This document shows positions 1 through 10,800 of a DNA stretch of 64,000 nt, one piece after another; position 1 is the stretch's first letter, and each line of letters opens with the position of its first letter. The stretch spans positions 48,192,594 through 48,256,593 of the forward strand of contig NC_059358.1 of the NCBI RefSeq assembly GCF_019703515.2, in the 5' to 3' direction. Position numbers and translations under genes: made by a program. The DNA comes from Myxocyprinus asiaticus (Eukaryota > Chordata > Actinopteri > Cypriniformes > Catostomidae). Under the pieces are notes generated by a model, which saw only the letters and a list, made by a program, of their open reading frames with translations, searched no databases and had not been told where the DNA came from.

Positions 1-151
1 GTTTGTGTGTTATGAATGCATAATCTTTGTTCGTTACGGTATACATTTAAAAAAAAATAATAATAAACGAAGGCGTTCCTGTCTCAGTCATCCTGAACAT
101 GTGTTCATGTGTGTATACAGTATATACTGTAGAGGACATGTAAGTAAAGCC

Positions 152-240
152 ATGACACCTGCACAGCCAAGGATTATTCTGTTATTCAGCGGGAAACGGA
201 AGTCAGGGAAGGACTTCGTGACTGATTTATTCCAGAAAAG
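152..240 (+). CDS. pmvk: pmvk exon 1
   Basis: Starts at ATG 152 and encodes the P-loop-like segment SGKRKSGKDFVTDLF. It ends AAAAG|gtgaga, leaving two bases of a codon that exon 2 completes as Arg. Confidence 0.93.
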
Positions 241-3200
241 GTGAGATAAACACTTCTTTAGAACATTTGTACGTAAAACAGAAATGAATGAATGCAGATG
301 CTGTAATTGTATTCCCAGAGTCACTGGAGAGATGTGCTGCATACTCAGACTGTCTGCACCTCTCAAACAACAGTATGCACAGGTACAGTACACACATTCA
401 TATCTAACATACCCTCATGAAATGTACCATGGTAACCATCGTTTCTGCAAAATTACATAGTCACAACAGTAGTCAATATCGTTATACTTAAAAATAATAA
501 TCTATTAATTCAAACAGTGCAGATGGATGGATAGCTTTTTGTCCCTCATTAACAGCTGTGTAAACGACTTAACAATGAACAGCTGATGTCAACTTTTACT
601 ACGTTATTATATTATTATTAATATTTGCTGTCACATCTTATGTTATTTTAATATTTTAGGCAATTTTTTTAAAGGAAGAGAGCGAGAGAGAGCTTGAAAG
701 TTTTAGGAGTTGCAGTCAAAAATGGTATATTTGTGAAATTTGGATTTGTAAAGCCAACATAATTATTTTATCGTAGTAACAATAATGGTAGTAACTATGG
801 CATTTTTGTGGAAAGTCTGGTTACCATGGTAAATTCTTGCTAAGAATATTGTTGTTGCTCTTGTATGAGGACCTTCAACTGAAAGGAATAGTTGACCCAA
901 AAATGAAAATTCTTTCATCATTTACTCACCCTCGTGTCATCCCAGATGTTTATGACTTTCTTCAACAGAACACAAATTATGATTTTTAGAAGAATATCTC
1001 AGCTCTGTAGGTCCATACAGTGCAAGTGAATGGTGACCAGAACTTTGAGGCTCCAAAAAGCACATAAAGGCAGCATAAAAGTAATCCATACGCAGGGCTG
1101 CCGATAATGGTGGTACAGATAGGCTGTTCCATATTGTATATCACATATAAGCATGTTCAGCATGAGACGCAGATATAAACATGGAGACCACGCACAAAAG
1201 TGAAAGAGAAAGCTGTTGATGAAAGAACTGTCCACGCACCCCACCCCTCGCCACCCCCATCAGACAACTAAATGGAGGGGGGCCCGCTGAATTCATTTTG
1301 TACTGGGACCAAGAATTGCTAACTGCATCCCTGTCCAAACAATGCTACACAATCTAGGCACAATCATGATTTCAAGCTCGATTACATTTCCTAGTGCTTG
1401 ACGCATGCACAGAGCACTAGATGGCGCTATAGGAAGTGTAATTGAGCTTGAAATCATGATCGCCAAGGAGAATGCTTTCAAGATATATAGTGAAAAAGGA
1501 GTTATATTTTAGTCAGTTTTCACCCAAAACCAACTGGATCACTTCTGAAGATATGGATTAAACCACTGGATTCTTATGGATTACTTTTATGCTGCCTTTA
1601 TGTGTTTTTTTGGAGCTTCAAAGTTCGGGCCATCATTCACTTGCATTGTATGGACCTACAGTGCTGAGATATTCTTCTAAAAATCTTCATTTGTGTTCTG
1701 CAGATGAAAGAAAGTCATACACATCTGGGATGGCATGAGGGTGAGAAAATGATGAGAGAATTTTCATTTTTGGGTGAACTATCCTTTTAAAGTATGTTTG
1801 TGTTTGCATTATCATCAGGATCATGATCTGGACTATGAGGCACTCTTGGGTTCTGGTCAGTATAAAGAGAGTTATCGTGCTGATATGATCCAGTGGGGTG
1901 AGATGAAGCGACAGCAGGATTCTGGATTCTTCTGTAGACTGGCCATTAAACATGCCACACAACCACTCTGGGTACGAGCACTCATACTGACAACCAGCAG
2001 TATGCAAGTTTTAGTCTTAAGTGTGTCATAATTCTAAGAATGGTGTCATTTTGTTCTTATTCCTAGATTTAAGTGTGATTCATAAATGTTCATAAGTGTT
2101 AAGATTTGGCCTCATCTCCTAAATTATTTAAGGGTGCTGAGAGGTCTCATAACCAAGTTAAGATTTGCACGATGACGGTGTTCTGTTGAAAGCATGCACT
2201 CTCCAACAAAGAAAGAGTGTGTTAGGCTTATATGATAGTGGAATTTGGGCAAATTTAATGAATACATTGAAACTCATTGTTGTAAATTAAGCATTTGAAC
2301 AATTTGATGGGCTTCACGCCTAAACTTTCAGAGGGCTGCAACAACTAATCATTAAAATGTAAATATCATTAAAATGATCAAAATCAGTGATGAAAATAAT
2401 TGATAAGGAATTTAATAATGAGTAGTTGAATATCTTTTGCACTAGCACGGCGAACCTCTGTCAGTGACAGAAGTGAAAATTTATTTCAATGGGAAAAACA
2501 GACATTTGAAAAATGCTACAGAGCTGCATCTGAAAAGAGCCCAACACACACACACACACAAAACATTTTATAGAAGCTCATAGGGGTGTCAGGTGATTTG
2601 ACAGATTCCTTCTGGCGTTTAATGTGCTTTAACCCCAACTCATATCTTACATTTCACTGATTTATTCTTATTTGTAAATATTCTAAACTCAAAGTCATGC
2701 AAGTTTTTATTTTTTTATTTTGCAAAACAACTTGTCCAAAAATGTCTTAAAATACAGGAAATACAATTTGGCTTTCTTATTTGATTAATCATTGAATTAA
2801 TCTACTGAAGATTTTCAAAATATTGTTTTACAATGTGTTGTATTAAATCATGAGTGATGTAATGATATCATACCAGTTACCCTTGCAGACTCACTATTGG
2901 CTGATTCAGTGTTTGTGGGTCAACATCACTGTAGTCCTTATTTCACAACTCTTAAGTGTCACCTCAGTCAGCACTTAAGAATCAGTCTGAGACTTTGCTG
3001 AAAGTTGCTTTTAGCATCTTTATAAAAAGCTCCAACTCTTACACAAGTCCTTCTTTTTGTTAAGAAGTCCAAGCTTAAGACTATTCTTAAGAGCATTTCT
3101 AGAAGTTTTATACAGATGGCCCCAGAGATGTTCTTTTAGACCCTTAAACCTAGAAATATCATGGAATTTCCAGGCCTGGAAATGTAATGGAAATTAATAA

Positions 3201-3992
3201 AATCTTCACGTCTATTTAAAAATATGGAAATTTCTGTAGTGCATTTAATTTCTCGACTTATGCTTGGTTATGAAATATTTAATCGTCTAGTGATTACTCT
3301 GAGCACAATCTCTATATAAAGCCAAAAATAACAAATCCTTATCCAGTATTATTACCCGGCTCTCTGGAAAACTCGATTCTGATTGGTCAATCACACCATC
3401 AAGCGGTCTGATATTTCTGAATAACAACCACACATGCTCAAGTCATCTTTTCTACTTCTCGTTTCACTTTGTGATCTCTACAAGTAAGCTAATAAAATCA
3501 TTTCAATGCAAATCAATATTCCATGTCCATTTATTTCTTTATTTATTGTATGTAATGTAGTCTTGTAATAAGGGAGATAATGAGCAGTCTCTGGTTTGAG
3601 ATTTCATACACGATCATCATGTATCACCCCGAACAGATAATCAGTGACTGCAGACGTGTGTCCGATGTGCAGTGGTTCCGTCAGGAGTTTCCTGATAAAT
3701 GTGTGTGTGTTCGGGTGGAGGCGTCTGAGGAAACACGGTCACAGAGAGGCTGGAGGTTCACTGCAGGTAAAACACAACTGACAAACAGACACATCAGAAG
3801 AGCTGTGTTGGTGTAATGATGTATATGTGTGCAGGTGTAGATGATGCTGAGTCGGAGTGTGGTTTGGATGAGGGAGTGACTTTTGACTGGATCATCAGGA
3901 ATGATGGAGATGAAGATGATCTGCAGGCGCAGCTGGAGGGACTGCTGTCATTGGTCAAGTCAAAAACACAAAACAATATTCAACTGGTTTGA
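152..3992 (+). CDS. pmvk: Phosphomevalonate kinase (5 exons, spliced, 197 aa)
   Basis: Catalyses ATP-dependent conversion of mevalonate-5-phosphate to the diphosphate in the mevalonate (sterol/isoprenoid) pathway. Exons 152-240, 319-382, 1819-1971, 3637-3766 and 3835-3992 join in frame across GT-AG junctions to 594 nt (197 aa plus stop). The N-terminus has the P-loop-like motif FSGKRKSGKD. Exon 3 carries YKESYRADMIQWGE and GFFCR, exon 4 carries RRVSDVQWF and QRGWRFTAG, and exon 5 carries DDAESECGLDEG, all hallmarks of animal PMVK. The length is close to the 192-aa human protein as I know it. The ATG at 152 gives the expected short N-terminus. No frame damage is visible. The gene is convergent with the tropomyosin gene. 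A candidate polyA signal AATAAA lies at 4515-4520. I am very sure of the identity; exon edges were set by eye. Confidence 0.95.
319..382 (+). CDS. pmvk: pmvk exon 2
   Basis: 64 nt after a tattcccag acceptor, encoding VTGEMCCILRLSAPLKQQYAQ and ending CACAG|gtacag in phase 0. The core ILRLSAPLKQQYAQ is strongly PMVK-like. The first few residues differ from the LGADVC-type sequence I associate with mammalian PMVK, so the acceptor could be checked against cDNA. Confidence 0.85.
383..881. other. pmvk intron 2, first part
   Basis: AT-rich intron sequence. I see no coding segment, RNA gene or clear repeat boundary before the foldback element at 882. Confidence 0.5.
882..1790. mobile_element. Long-TIR foldback element in pmvk intron 2
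   Basis: The left end (GATAGTTGACCC-like, continuing about 200 bp) is repeated in inverted form at the right end (GGGTGAACTATCC). Within each arm the motif GTATGACTTTCTTCNNCAGAAC and the stretch TGCAAGTGAATGGTGACCAG can be matched. Short inner inverted repeats lie around 1365-1465. No transposase is present, so this is a non-autonomous DNA element. The same arm family recurs at 5003, 5405, 50950 and 51423. Termini look TTAA-like, but no clean target duplication was established. Confidence 0.75.
1819..1971 (+). CDS. pmvk: pmvk exon 3
   Basis: 153 nt, exactly 51 codons, from an atcatcag acceptor to CTCTGG|gtacga. Encodes DHDLDYEALLGSGQYKESYR and, further on, GFFCR and HATQPLW, matching the central PMVK fold. 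Confidence 0.93.
1972..3345. other. pmvk intron 3, mostly unassigned
   Basis: AT-rich intron with a (CA)n tract near 2547-2562. Inverted stretches rich in CTTAAG near 2020-2220 and 2945-3120 may be ends of an old DNA transposon, but I could not match them well enough to name it. Confidence 0.3.
3346..3592 (+). repeat. Dispersed repeat X, copy 1
   Basis: Starts CGGCTCTCTGGAAAACTCGA and contains TCTGATTGGTCAATC, AAGCGGTCTGATATTTCTGA and TCTCTACAAGTAAGCTAAT. The same order of blocks occurs at 16931-17192, and part of it is inverted at 20135-20210. The copy ends about 45 bp before pmvk exon 4. Confidence 0.75.
3637..3766 (+). CDS. pmvk: pmvk exon 4
   Basis: 130 nt after an accccgaacag acceptor. 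Encodes IISDCRRVSDVQWFRQEF and ends in RGWRFTAG with donor CAG|gtaaaa. RRVSDVQWF is diagnostic of PMVK. Confidence 0.93.
3835..3992 (+). CDS. pmvk: pmvk exon 5 (terminal)
   Basis: Begins after a tgtgtgcag acceptor, completes a split Gly codon, reads VDDAESECGLDEG and FDWIIRNDGDE, and ends at TGA 3990-3992. Intron 4 is only 68 bp. Confidence 0.93.
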
Positions 3993-4029
3993 TGAAGTTT
4001 TACAGATTGTTTATTTGCTGTCAGTCTTA

Positions 4030-4200
4030 GACTCTGTTCAACTGGAGCCCTCGCAAACTCAAGAAATAGCTCATTCAAAAAACGAAGGTTCCGTCATCAC
4101 TTACTCCACACTTCTTCTGTGTTCTTCAGTGGAACAAAAAAGGAGAAATTCTGAAGAATGTTCAAAGTGAAAGCATACAGAGACAAGCTCCAAAAAGGAC
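4030..4200. repeat. Degenerate foldback-type arm after pmvk
   Basis: The segment AACGAAGGTTCCGTCATCAC followed by a GTGTTCTTCAGTGGAACA block has the layout of the foldback arms seen elsewhere, but with different sequence. It probably lies in the pmvk 3' UTR or just downstream. Confidence 0.35.
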
Positions 4201-4514
4201 AAAAGACACTATTAAAGCACCACAGAAATAGTCCATATGACTCATGTGCTATATTCCAAATCTTCTGAAGTCCCACGATGTCTTTGTGTGAGGAACAGAC
4301 CAGAAATCAGACTTTAAAAATTATTCACTTATTCTTAAAATCTCATTAGCTCTTTTTTTAACTTTGTAGGTTGCGATTAGTTATGAGACAGGCAAAAAAA
4401 GTCGGAATATAGCAAAAACAATTTGCGAATGTGTTCTAGAGAACAAAATAGTCATTTCTGGAGAAACTGGCACAAAATGGAAGTTGAAGCCACTGTGGCT
4501 CTTTTATTAAATGT

Positions 4515-4520
4515 AATAAA
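4515..4520 (+). terminator. Candidate pmvk polyadenylation signal
   Basis: AATAAA about 520 bp past the stop codon. A weaker ATTAAA lies near 4212. The region in between is partly repeat-like, so actual use is uncertain. Confidence 0.35.
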
Positions 4521-4525
4521 TTACT

Positions 4526-4797
4526 TGTGGTTTAGAGCACACTGACCAAACACTCTCGCAAACTTCTTGTTTGCCTACATTCAGCAGCAGATGTCTTAGG
4601 TCTGGGTGCGAAAGCGTGTCGCTCAGTTCTGGGAGGTAATAACAGACAATCATTTTCAGGACAGGCTTTGGCACCGGCATTTCAGAATGACCAGAGCAAC
4701 ATTTCAGATGTTGTGCCATGATATTGGTCCAGTTATGAGAGAATTGTTCATTCACATGACTTGAGGCAAAGTCACATGACTTTTTGTTTATGTGCAT
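4526..4797 (-). repeat. Dispersed repeat Y, copy 1 (inverted relative to copy 2)
   Basis: Read on the minus strand it shares CATCTGAAATGTTG, CTGGTCATTCTGAAATG and TAACTGGACCAATATCATGG with 12960-13195 on the plus strand. A 96-codon open frame here (4507-4797, minus) has no recognisable domain and is treated as part of the repeat. Confidence 0.6.
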
Positions 4798-5002
4798 CTA
4801 GTATTTATTCAGTAAATGTGTTTCTACTGGTTTATTTGTCTTCTTTTTGAAAAAAAAAAAAAAAAATCATATAAATGATATGTTTTTATGCTCATTTTGG
4901 TGTTTCCATTTAGTTTTTATGCGATATCCAAAAATTTGCATAAAAATATGTGGATGAAAACCCAACTATTGGCATCAAACTTGGCATAACACATCTTGAC
5001 AT

Positions 5003-5165
5003 TTAAAGGGATAGTTGACCCAAAAATGAAAATTCTCTCATCATTTACTCACCCTCATAACATTCCACATATGTATGACTTTCTTTCTTCTGCTGAACAC
5101 AAACAAAGATTTTTAGAAGAATATTTCAGCTCTGTAGTCATATGAATCATTTTACAAAACTTTAT
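5003..5165. repeat. Solo arm of the foldback element family
   Basis: Begins AAAGGGATAGTTGACCC and follows the arm consensus through TTTTTAGAAGAATATTTCAG, then diverges. No partner right arm is close enough to pair with it unambiguously. Confidence 0.65.
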
Positions 5166-5404
5166 GGTGCTTTTTTGGAGTTTGACTATACCGAATACTT
5201 GAAATATATGGAAAAGGTCAGCGTGAACATTCTGTGAAACTTTATTGATCCATGGAAGAACAAAGGTTTGCATGTCAGCTCTTATGACATATCTGCTTCA
5301 GCAGTACCGTCATCTAGAATGTGAGCACATGTGAAACAGCATGTAAATAAACTTTACACAGTGTGTGTACAGGTAATACTGGATCTATAGGTGTAGTTTT
5401 TCTT

Positions 5405-6593
5405 TTATAAGGATAGTTGACCCAAAAATGAAAATTCTCTCATCATTTACTCACCCTCATGTCATCCCAGATATGTATGACTTTATTTCTTCTGCAGAAC
5501 ACAAAGATTTTTAGAAGAATATTTCAGCTCTGTAGGTCCATGCAATGCAAGTGAATGGTGACCAGAACTTTGAAGCTCCAAAAAGCAGATCAAGGCAGCA
5601 TAAAAGTAATCCACCAAACTCCAGTGGTTTAATCAATGTCTTCTGAAGTGATATAATCAGTTTTGGGTGAGAACAGACTAAAATGTAACTCCTTTTTCAC
5701 TGTACATATTGACAGTTGTTTCCTTGGCGATCATGATTTCAAGCTTGATTACACTTCCTATCCAGTTTTCCTGATCAATCACTGGGTGGTGCCATGATGA
5801 TTCTAATTGCCTGTTTTCTGTTCTGGTCTCGAGACGCAATGTAAAACGAACCAAAACGAGGGATCCAGATAGAGAACAACAACCATTTCTGTGTTAGTTG
5901 GAGTAAAAATGAACTTCAGGCTCAACTTGTGTAGCTGTTGGCTGTCATAACACAAAGTAGTACATGATATAAATGTAATTAACCTCGGATCATCACTAAA
6001 TGACATTCACACACACTCAGGTGAGGCACTGTCAATAAAAAGTAATCTCGACTCTGTGAAGTATTGGCACTATACAACAGCCACGTGTTTTTTGACAAAT
6101 GCAATACTTCAAACAGCACATTATCTGCTAATAATATACGCCGACGCGAGTGAAAACACTGGAGACCAGAAACTGAAAACAGGTGAATCGTGGATCAGGA
6201 ATAAGGTGGATAGCTCTGTGCATGCATCAATCACAAGGAAATGTGATTGAGCTTGAAATCACGATCATCACGGAGACTGCTGTCAATGTGTATAGTGAAA
6301 AAGGAGTTACATTTTGATCAGTTCTCACCCAAAATCAGCTGGATCAATTCTGAAGACATTGATGAAACCACTGGAGTTTGATTGATTATGTTTATGCTGC
6401 CTTTATGTGCTTTTTGGAGCTTCAAAGTTCTGGCCACCATTCACTTGCATTGTATGGACCTACAGAGCTGAAATATTCTTCTAAAAATCTTCATGTGTTC
6501 TGCAGAAGAAAGAAAGTCATGCACATCTGGGATGGCATGAGGGTGAGTAAATGATGAGAGAATTAAAATTTTTGGGTTAACTGTCTCTTTAAT
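5405..6593. mobile_element. Long-TIR foldback element (1.2 kb)
   Basis: The left arm (GGATAGTTGACCC onward) and the right arm (ending GGGTTAACTGTCTCTTTAA) are inverted copies about 300 bp long, including the shared block TGGTGACCAGAACTTTGAAG. The middle (about 5760-6240) has no coding capacity I recognise. Same family as 882-1790. Confidence 0.75.
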
Positions 6594-7018
6594 GCAAAAT
6601 CACCAAAACAGTACAGTCCTATGTCTCCATTGCTTATATGTGCCTGATTTTCAACAGTGAATAGTGGCTAAAAGCTGCTTCTGTAACAGTCAGTATTTAA
6701 TTAATGTGTTCAAAAATACTTGATATCATTAGTGCCTGAAAATGTATTAAAGCAATAAGTCACTCAAGGTCTTACACACAGTAAGTGATTTTTACCACAG
6801 GTAAAATAGCATATTAAATATTCTAGAATGTAGATTTGATTGTCTGAGCTTTGAAGCCACTGTAAAATAGAGTCATCCGTTTTGGAATTTTCATAATCAA
6901 ATATGCATTGGAAATTAGTAGGTCTTACAATTTAGAGAAGAAAAAAAGAAATGTATCTGAAGTATGCTAAAAAATAAAACAGGCAACAAAAATGACATTA
7001 AAAATGGTGTTCCTTTAT

Positions 7019-7049
<31 letters not shown>

Positions 7050-7190
7050 GTCAAATTATTACAATGAAACAGTCAATAAACATTTACATCTTTAACACTA
7101 AGTTATCCACTATGCAAAAGGCTATTAGCAACTGAACAGATTTTATATGACCTCTTGAAAGGTTTTAGACAGTAAAAAAAAAAAAAAAAA
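6594..7190. other. Intergenic gap between pmvk and the tropomyosin gene
   Basis: AT-rich with two A-homopolymers (about 7020-7049 and 7173-7191). I see no gene. The lower part may include the tropomyosin polyA site. Confidence 0.5.
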
Positions 7191-7203
7191 AAGTGTTTTC
7201 CTC

Positions 7204-7209
7204 TTTATT
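7204..7209 (-). terminator. Candidate tropomyosin polyadenylation signal
   Basis: TTTATT on the plus strand is AATAAA on the minus strand, about 600 nt past the stop codon at 7802-7804 and followed on the minus strand by a long T run. A second TTTATT lies at 7013-7018. Confidence 0.45.
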
Positions 7210-7801
7210 TGACCAAGTTCTTTAATTTGGCAGTGCACTATGACTGACTGATCACCCGCCATCTCTGTCACCACCCCTCTGTGGATTAAACATGATTTCA
7301 CATCAGTGGGGTTACAGGCGTGCGGGGAGAATCGACCAGTGTTGGTCCAGAACTGGATTTATGGCCCCTTTTTTGGGGAAATGTTCCACACAAACAAATA
7401 AATAAATAAAAATAACACATACAACTAATATAATTTAGGAAAAATAGAAATAAATGACTAAACACCACCATTGAAAGAAACTACAAGAAAATGACACCTG
7501 CTAAACAAAAACTTCAGATAATAAATCTGGTCAAACACTGTGTTGGCACAGTCCAGATTGAGTGATTCAGTCAAGGTCTGTCCCTCCCTTCCATCGTGAT
7601 TAGTCCAAATAAACTTTGCATTGCTTGTTTTACTTTTTGAGCCAAAACAGGACTCGTGTGGAACATAGGCCAGTGAAAGTCAAGTTGACAGAAATGTGAA
7701 GTGCAATGTGAAAAAAGCGCCAGCTTCATCGTGTCACCCACAACAATCAGAGAGGAAACGGTGTGGTTTGCATGTGGAGAGGAGAGGACAGACATCTAGA
7801 C

Positions 7802-7884
7802 TTAGAAGTTGTTGAGTTCCTGCAGTGTTGAATCCAGAGTGGCATGAATCTTGATGTTCTCTTCTCTGGCTGTGGCAAGCCTCT
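7802..7884 (-). CDS. Tropomyosin last exon (9d-like)
   Basis: 83 nt after a gtgtttcag acceptor, encoding [24 protein letters not shown] sequence ending QELNNF and stop TAA (7804-7802). Its shape, with a late LDxTLxELN, is that of cytoskeletal-type (9d) ends rather than striated-muscle ends. Confidence 0.85.
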
Positions 7885-10800
7885 CTGAAACACCACACAG
7901 CAGATAGTGAACACAGGAGGATATGTGATACACACACAGGGCTCCACATTAAGCTTTTTTAAAACTGATTGTTTAATTGTCCAAAAACTATTTTGGTACA
8001 TTAAAATGAAAACTGACACAGGATGAAGCATCGTGAATTTAAAGTAAACCTTATGGTGATCCTAAAATTCTGCGTGATTCAACATGACTTTTATGAGTAC
8101 TACTAATTATAATAAAGGGTGTTTTAACACTTCAAAAAATATAAAACAAAACAAGTGAAAAATAACCGCATTTTCTTTGCATTCCCTGTGCTGGTCCACT
8201 TTGTAATTGGGGCTCAGTACATTTTCTATTCACAGTAATTTCAGTAGATTATTTTAATATTGAATGAATGAATGATTCATTTTCTTTATTTCTCTTTCTT
8301 TGTTATATTGAATTTAGAATTTTATTAGCCTATACAACAATAATACAATTCTTTCATATGGCATCACAAAGCTGTCTGATTAAACCCTTAAGACTTTATT
8401 TCATTTGACTGAAGCAAGCCCTATTAGGAGTTTTGTCATCTCACATTACATTAACTTTATATTTGGAACTGCGCAAGTGTGAAAGTAAAGTGTACCTTAA
8501 GAAAACGTTGTTATAAACCAACCAGAGCTACTGACACAATGTCTCAAGACTCAAGCTGCATTATTCTACACCATATTGTAGCGAGACTGCAAATTCTTGG
8601 ATGATGTATTTCTTCAACCGGAAAAACAAGAGTGTGGAATTCTGGACATTTTCTGCACTCAGCGGTCGCAGCATTTCCTCTCACAGTAAAAGGGCAAAGT
8701 TAAGGCTCCGTGATGCTGGCCTGATAAAACAGCCGTAATTAATGGTGAATGTGGCAACTAAAGAAACAGAATATATATGTTATTTGAGATCTAAGTGTTG
8801 AACTGAGGTTGGCTAATGCACTAAGCTAGCAGCAACACATCTCACGTGTGTCTGAAACGTCACTTCCATCAGCTGAAAAGCGGCGAATGCTTCCATGTAG
8901 TAAAAACACACAAGTGTTCTATTAGAGACAATACTACACTTTGAAAATTCATACACTAGATGGCCGAGTGCATAAGGTATAGTTCTGAAACACACTTTAT
9001 AGTCTGGGTTTTTCAAGTAGACTGGAGTGAGTTTTACCTTCCAGGTCATCAATGGTTTTCTCCAGTTTGGACACTGATCTCTCAGCAAACTCAGCACGAG
9101 TTTCAGCCTGTTCAAAAATAGAACACAATATGAAAAGACAAATGCTGGAAAAATGTTACATTTATGCATTCAGCAGATACTTATATCCAAAGTGTCTTAC
9201 AGTGCATTAATGGTATAAATTGTATTAGTTTGTGTTCCCTAGGAATTGAACCCATGCCACTGGACTCCTCTAGCTCAACTGGTAGAACATGGCACTAGCA
9301 ACACCACAGTACACAACATTCAAGTGTGCTTTAATGTATCCATACGAAATCAAAGTTGACCTCTTTTAGTCTGCTGGTCAGGATCTTGATCTCCTCCTCA
9401 TATTTGTCCTCTTTCTGTGAATACTGTAAGAGACACAGTGAACCCATCAGATTTCATCAAGACTAAAACAATATTTTGTCTTTTTAAAATGTCATGTAAA
9501 TGCTTTAATCCAACTGAAATCATATCAGTCTGATTTCTGTTAAGTCTGACTACTAGACCTAGATAATGCATTTGTAGCATCATCCAGCATGTATACAATC
9601 AGACCATAATAGTGCTCTAAAAAAAAAAAAAAAATCCCTTACATTTTTCCATAGGCAAATAGATTATTAACCATAACTAAAAACTTTTAAAGACAGACCC
9701 ACCTTGAGCTCTAAAGGTTGTTAATCGATGGTATATGCTTCTGTTGAAGCCATCCAGCCACATTATTTCAACTTCATTTAAAAAAAATTGTTTATTAGCA
9801 AAATTTCTGGTGAAGAACTACGCTACCCATGATCCTGAAGAAAAAGATCCACCAATCAGAGAATCCCAGCCAACAAAGCGCACCAAAAAAAAAAAAAGCT
9901 CTGCAATGACCGCCCCACTCCCATGATGCAATCAAGTCGTCTCCCTACACTCTCCAACTACTTATATATTTGCATTTATCAGAATATTTTGCAATAGGTT
10001 GTTTTTGTACTTGATCAAACACTTAAAATGAACAGTTTTACATATTTCCCAATGTTTTTAATTCAATTATGTCAATCGCAATGCATCATGGGATTGTAGT
10101 TCATTCCATCATTTAAGACTTTAAGTACACAGTCTTGCACATTTGTCCATTTTTTAAATACTTTTTTGCTTCAAATCAAAGTTTGTAATTTTGTGTTTCA
10201 CCTCAGAGCTGATTGGTTTGGTTCATGGCTTAGAACTCTTTTATAAAGAATTTAATGAAATACCAATGGTAAAATACTTCCGGAAAAAGTGGGAGGGCAC
10301 TGCTGCGCTCCATTGGCTTCAGTGTTGTCCGCATGCATGCTACAAAAGAAAAGTGACACATGCGGTGTATTTAACCCAGCATATTTGACTTTTTTGAATT
10401 TCCTTCAAATATTTGCATCGAGTCATCAATGCGTGGCTAGTGAATAGTCAAAATCTTGACAGAATGTAGCTTGATTATAATTGCTCATGTAAACGAACTG
10501 ACAGTGTACCCTTGAGACAGACTTAAGTGAAAATTATCAGCATGGTCACAGTTCCTTATTAGGGACTCTTTTGCTGCAGAGCAAACTACTTTCTAGCTAA
10601 AGCTGTACAATTTCAAAAGCTGGAGGCTGGATTAATATCCATATTATCCAGTTTCCACATATCCATATTAATATCCATTCATGTCATCAAAAGAGGGGTG
10701 GAGAAACAAGAGTAAAATATAATCAAATGGGTTTTTACAATGATTTATTATTGTTCCATCAACTACTTCTGAAAGCCCCAATCCCTAAATATCAACAACA

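Noticed and set aside
88..393. 101-codon minus-strand open frame over pmvk exons 1-2
   Set aside because: Shadow of pmvk; crosses an exon-intron junction and has no domain.
999..1481. Several minus-strand open frames of 60-80 codons
   Set aside because: They lie in the foldback element, whose arms are non-coding inverted repeats.
7018..7049. Poly-A run as retrocopy tail
   Set aside because: No adjacent processed gene copy; read instead as a homopolymer near the tropomyosin polyA site.
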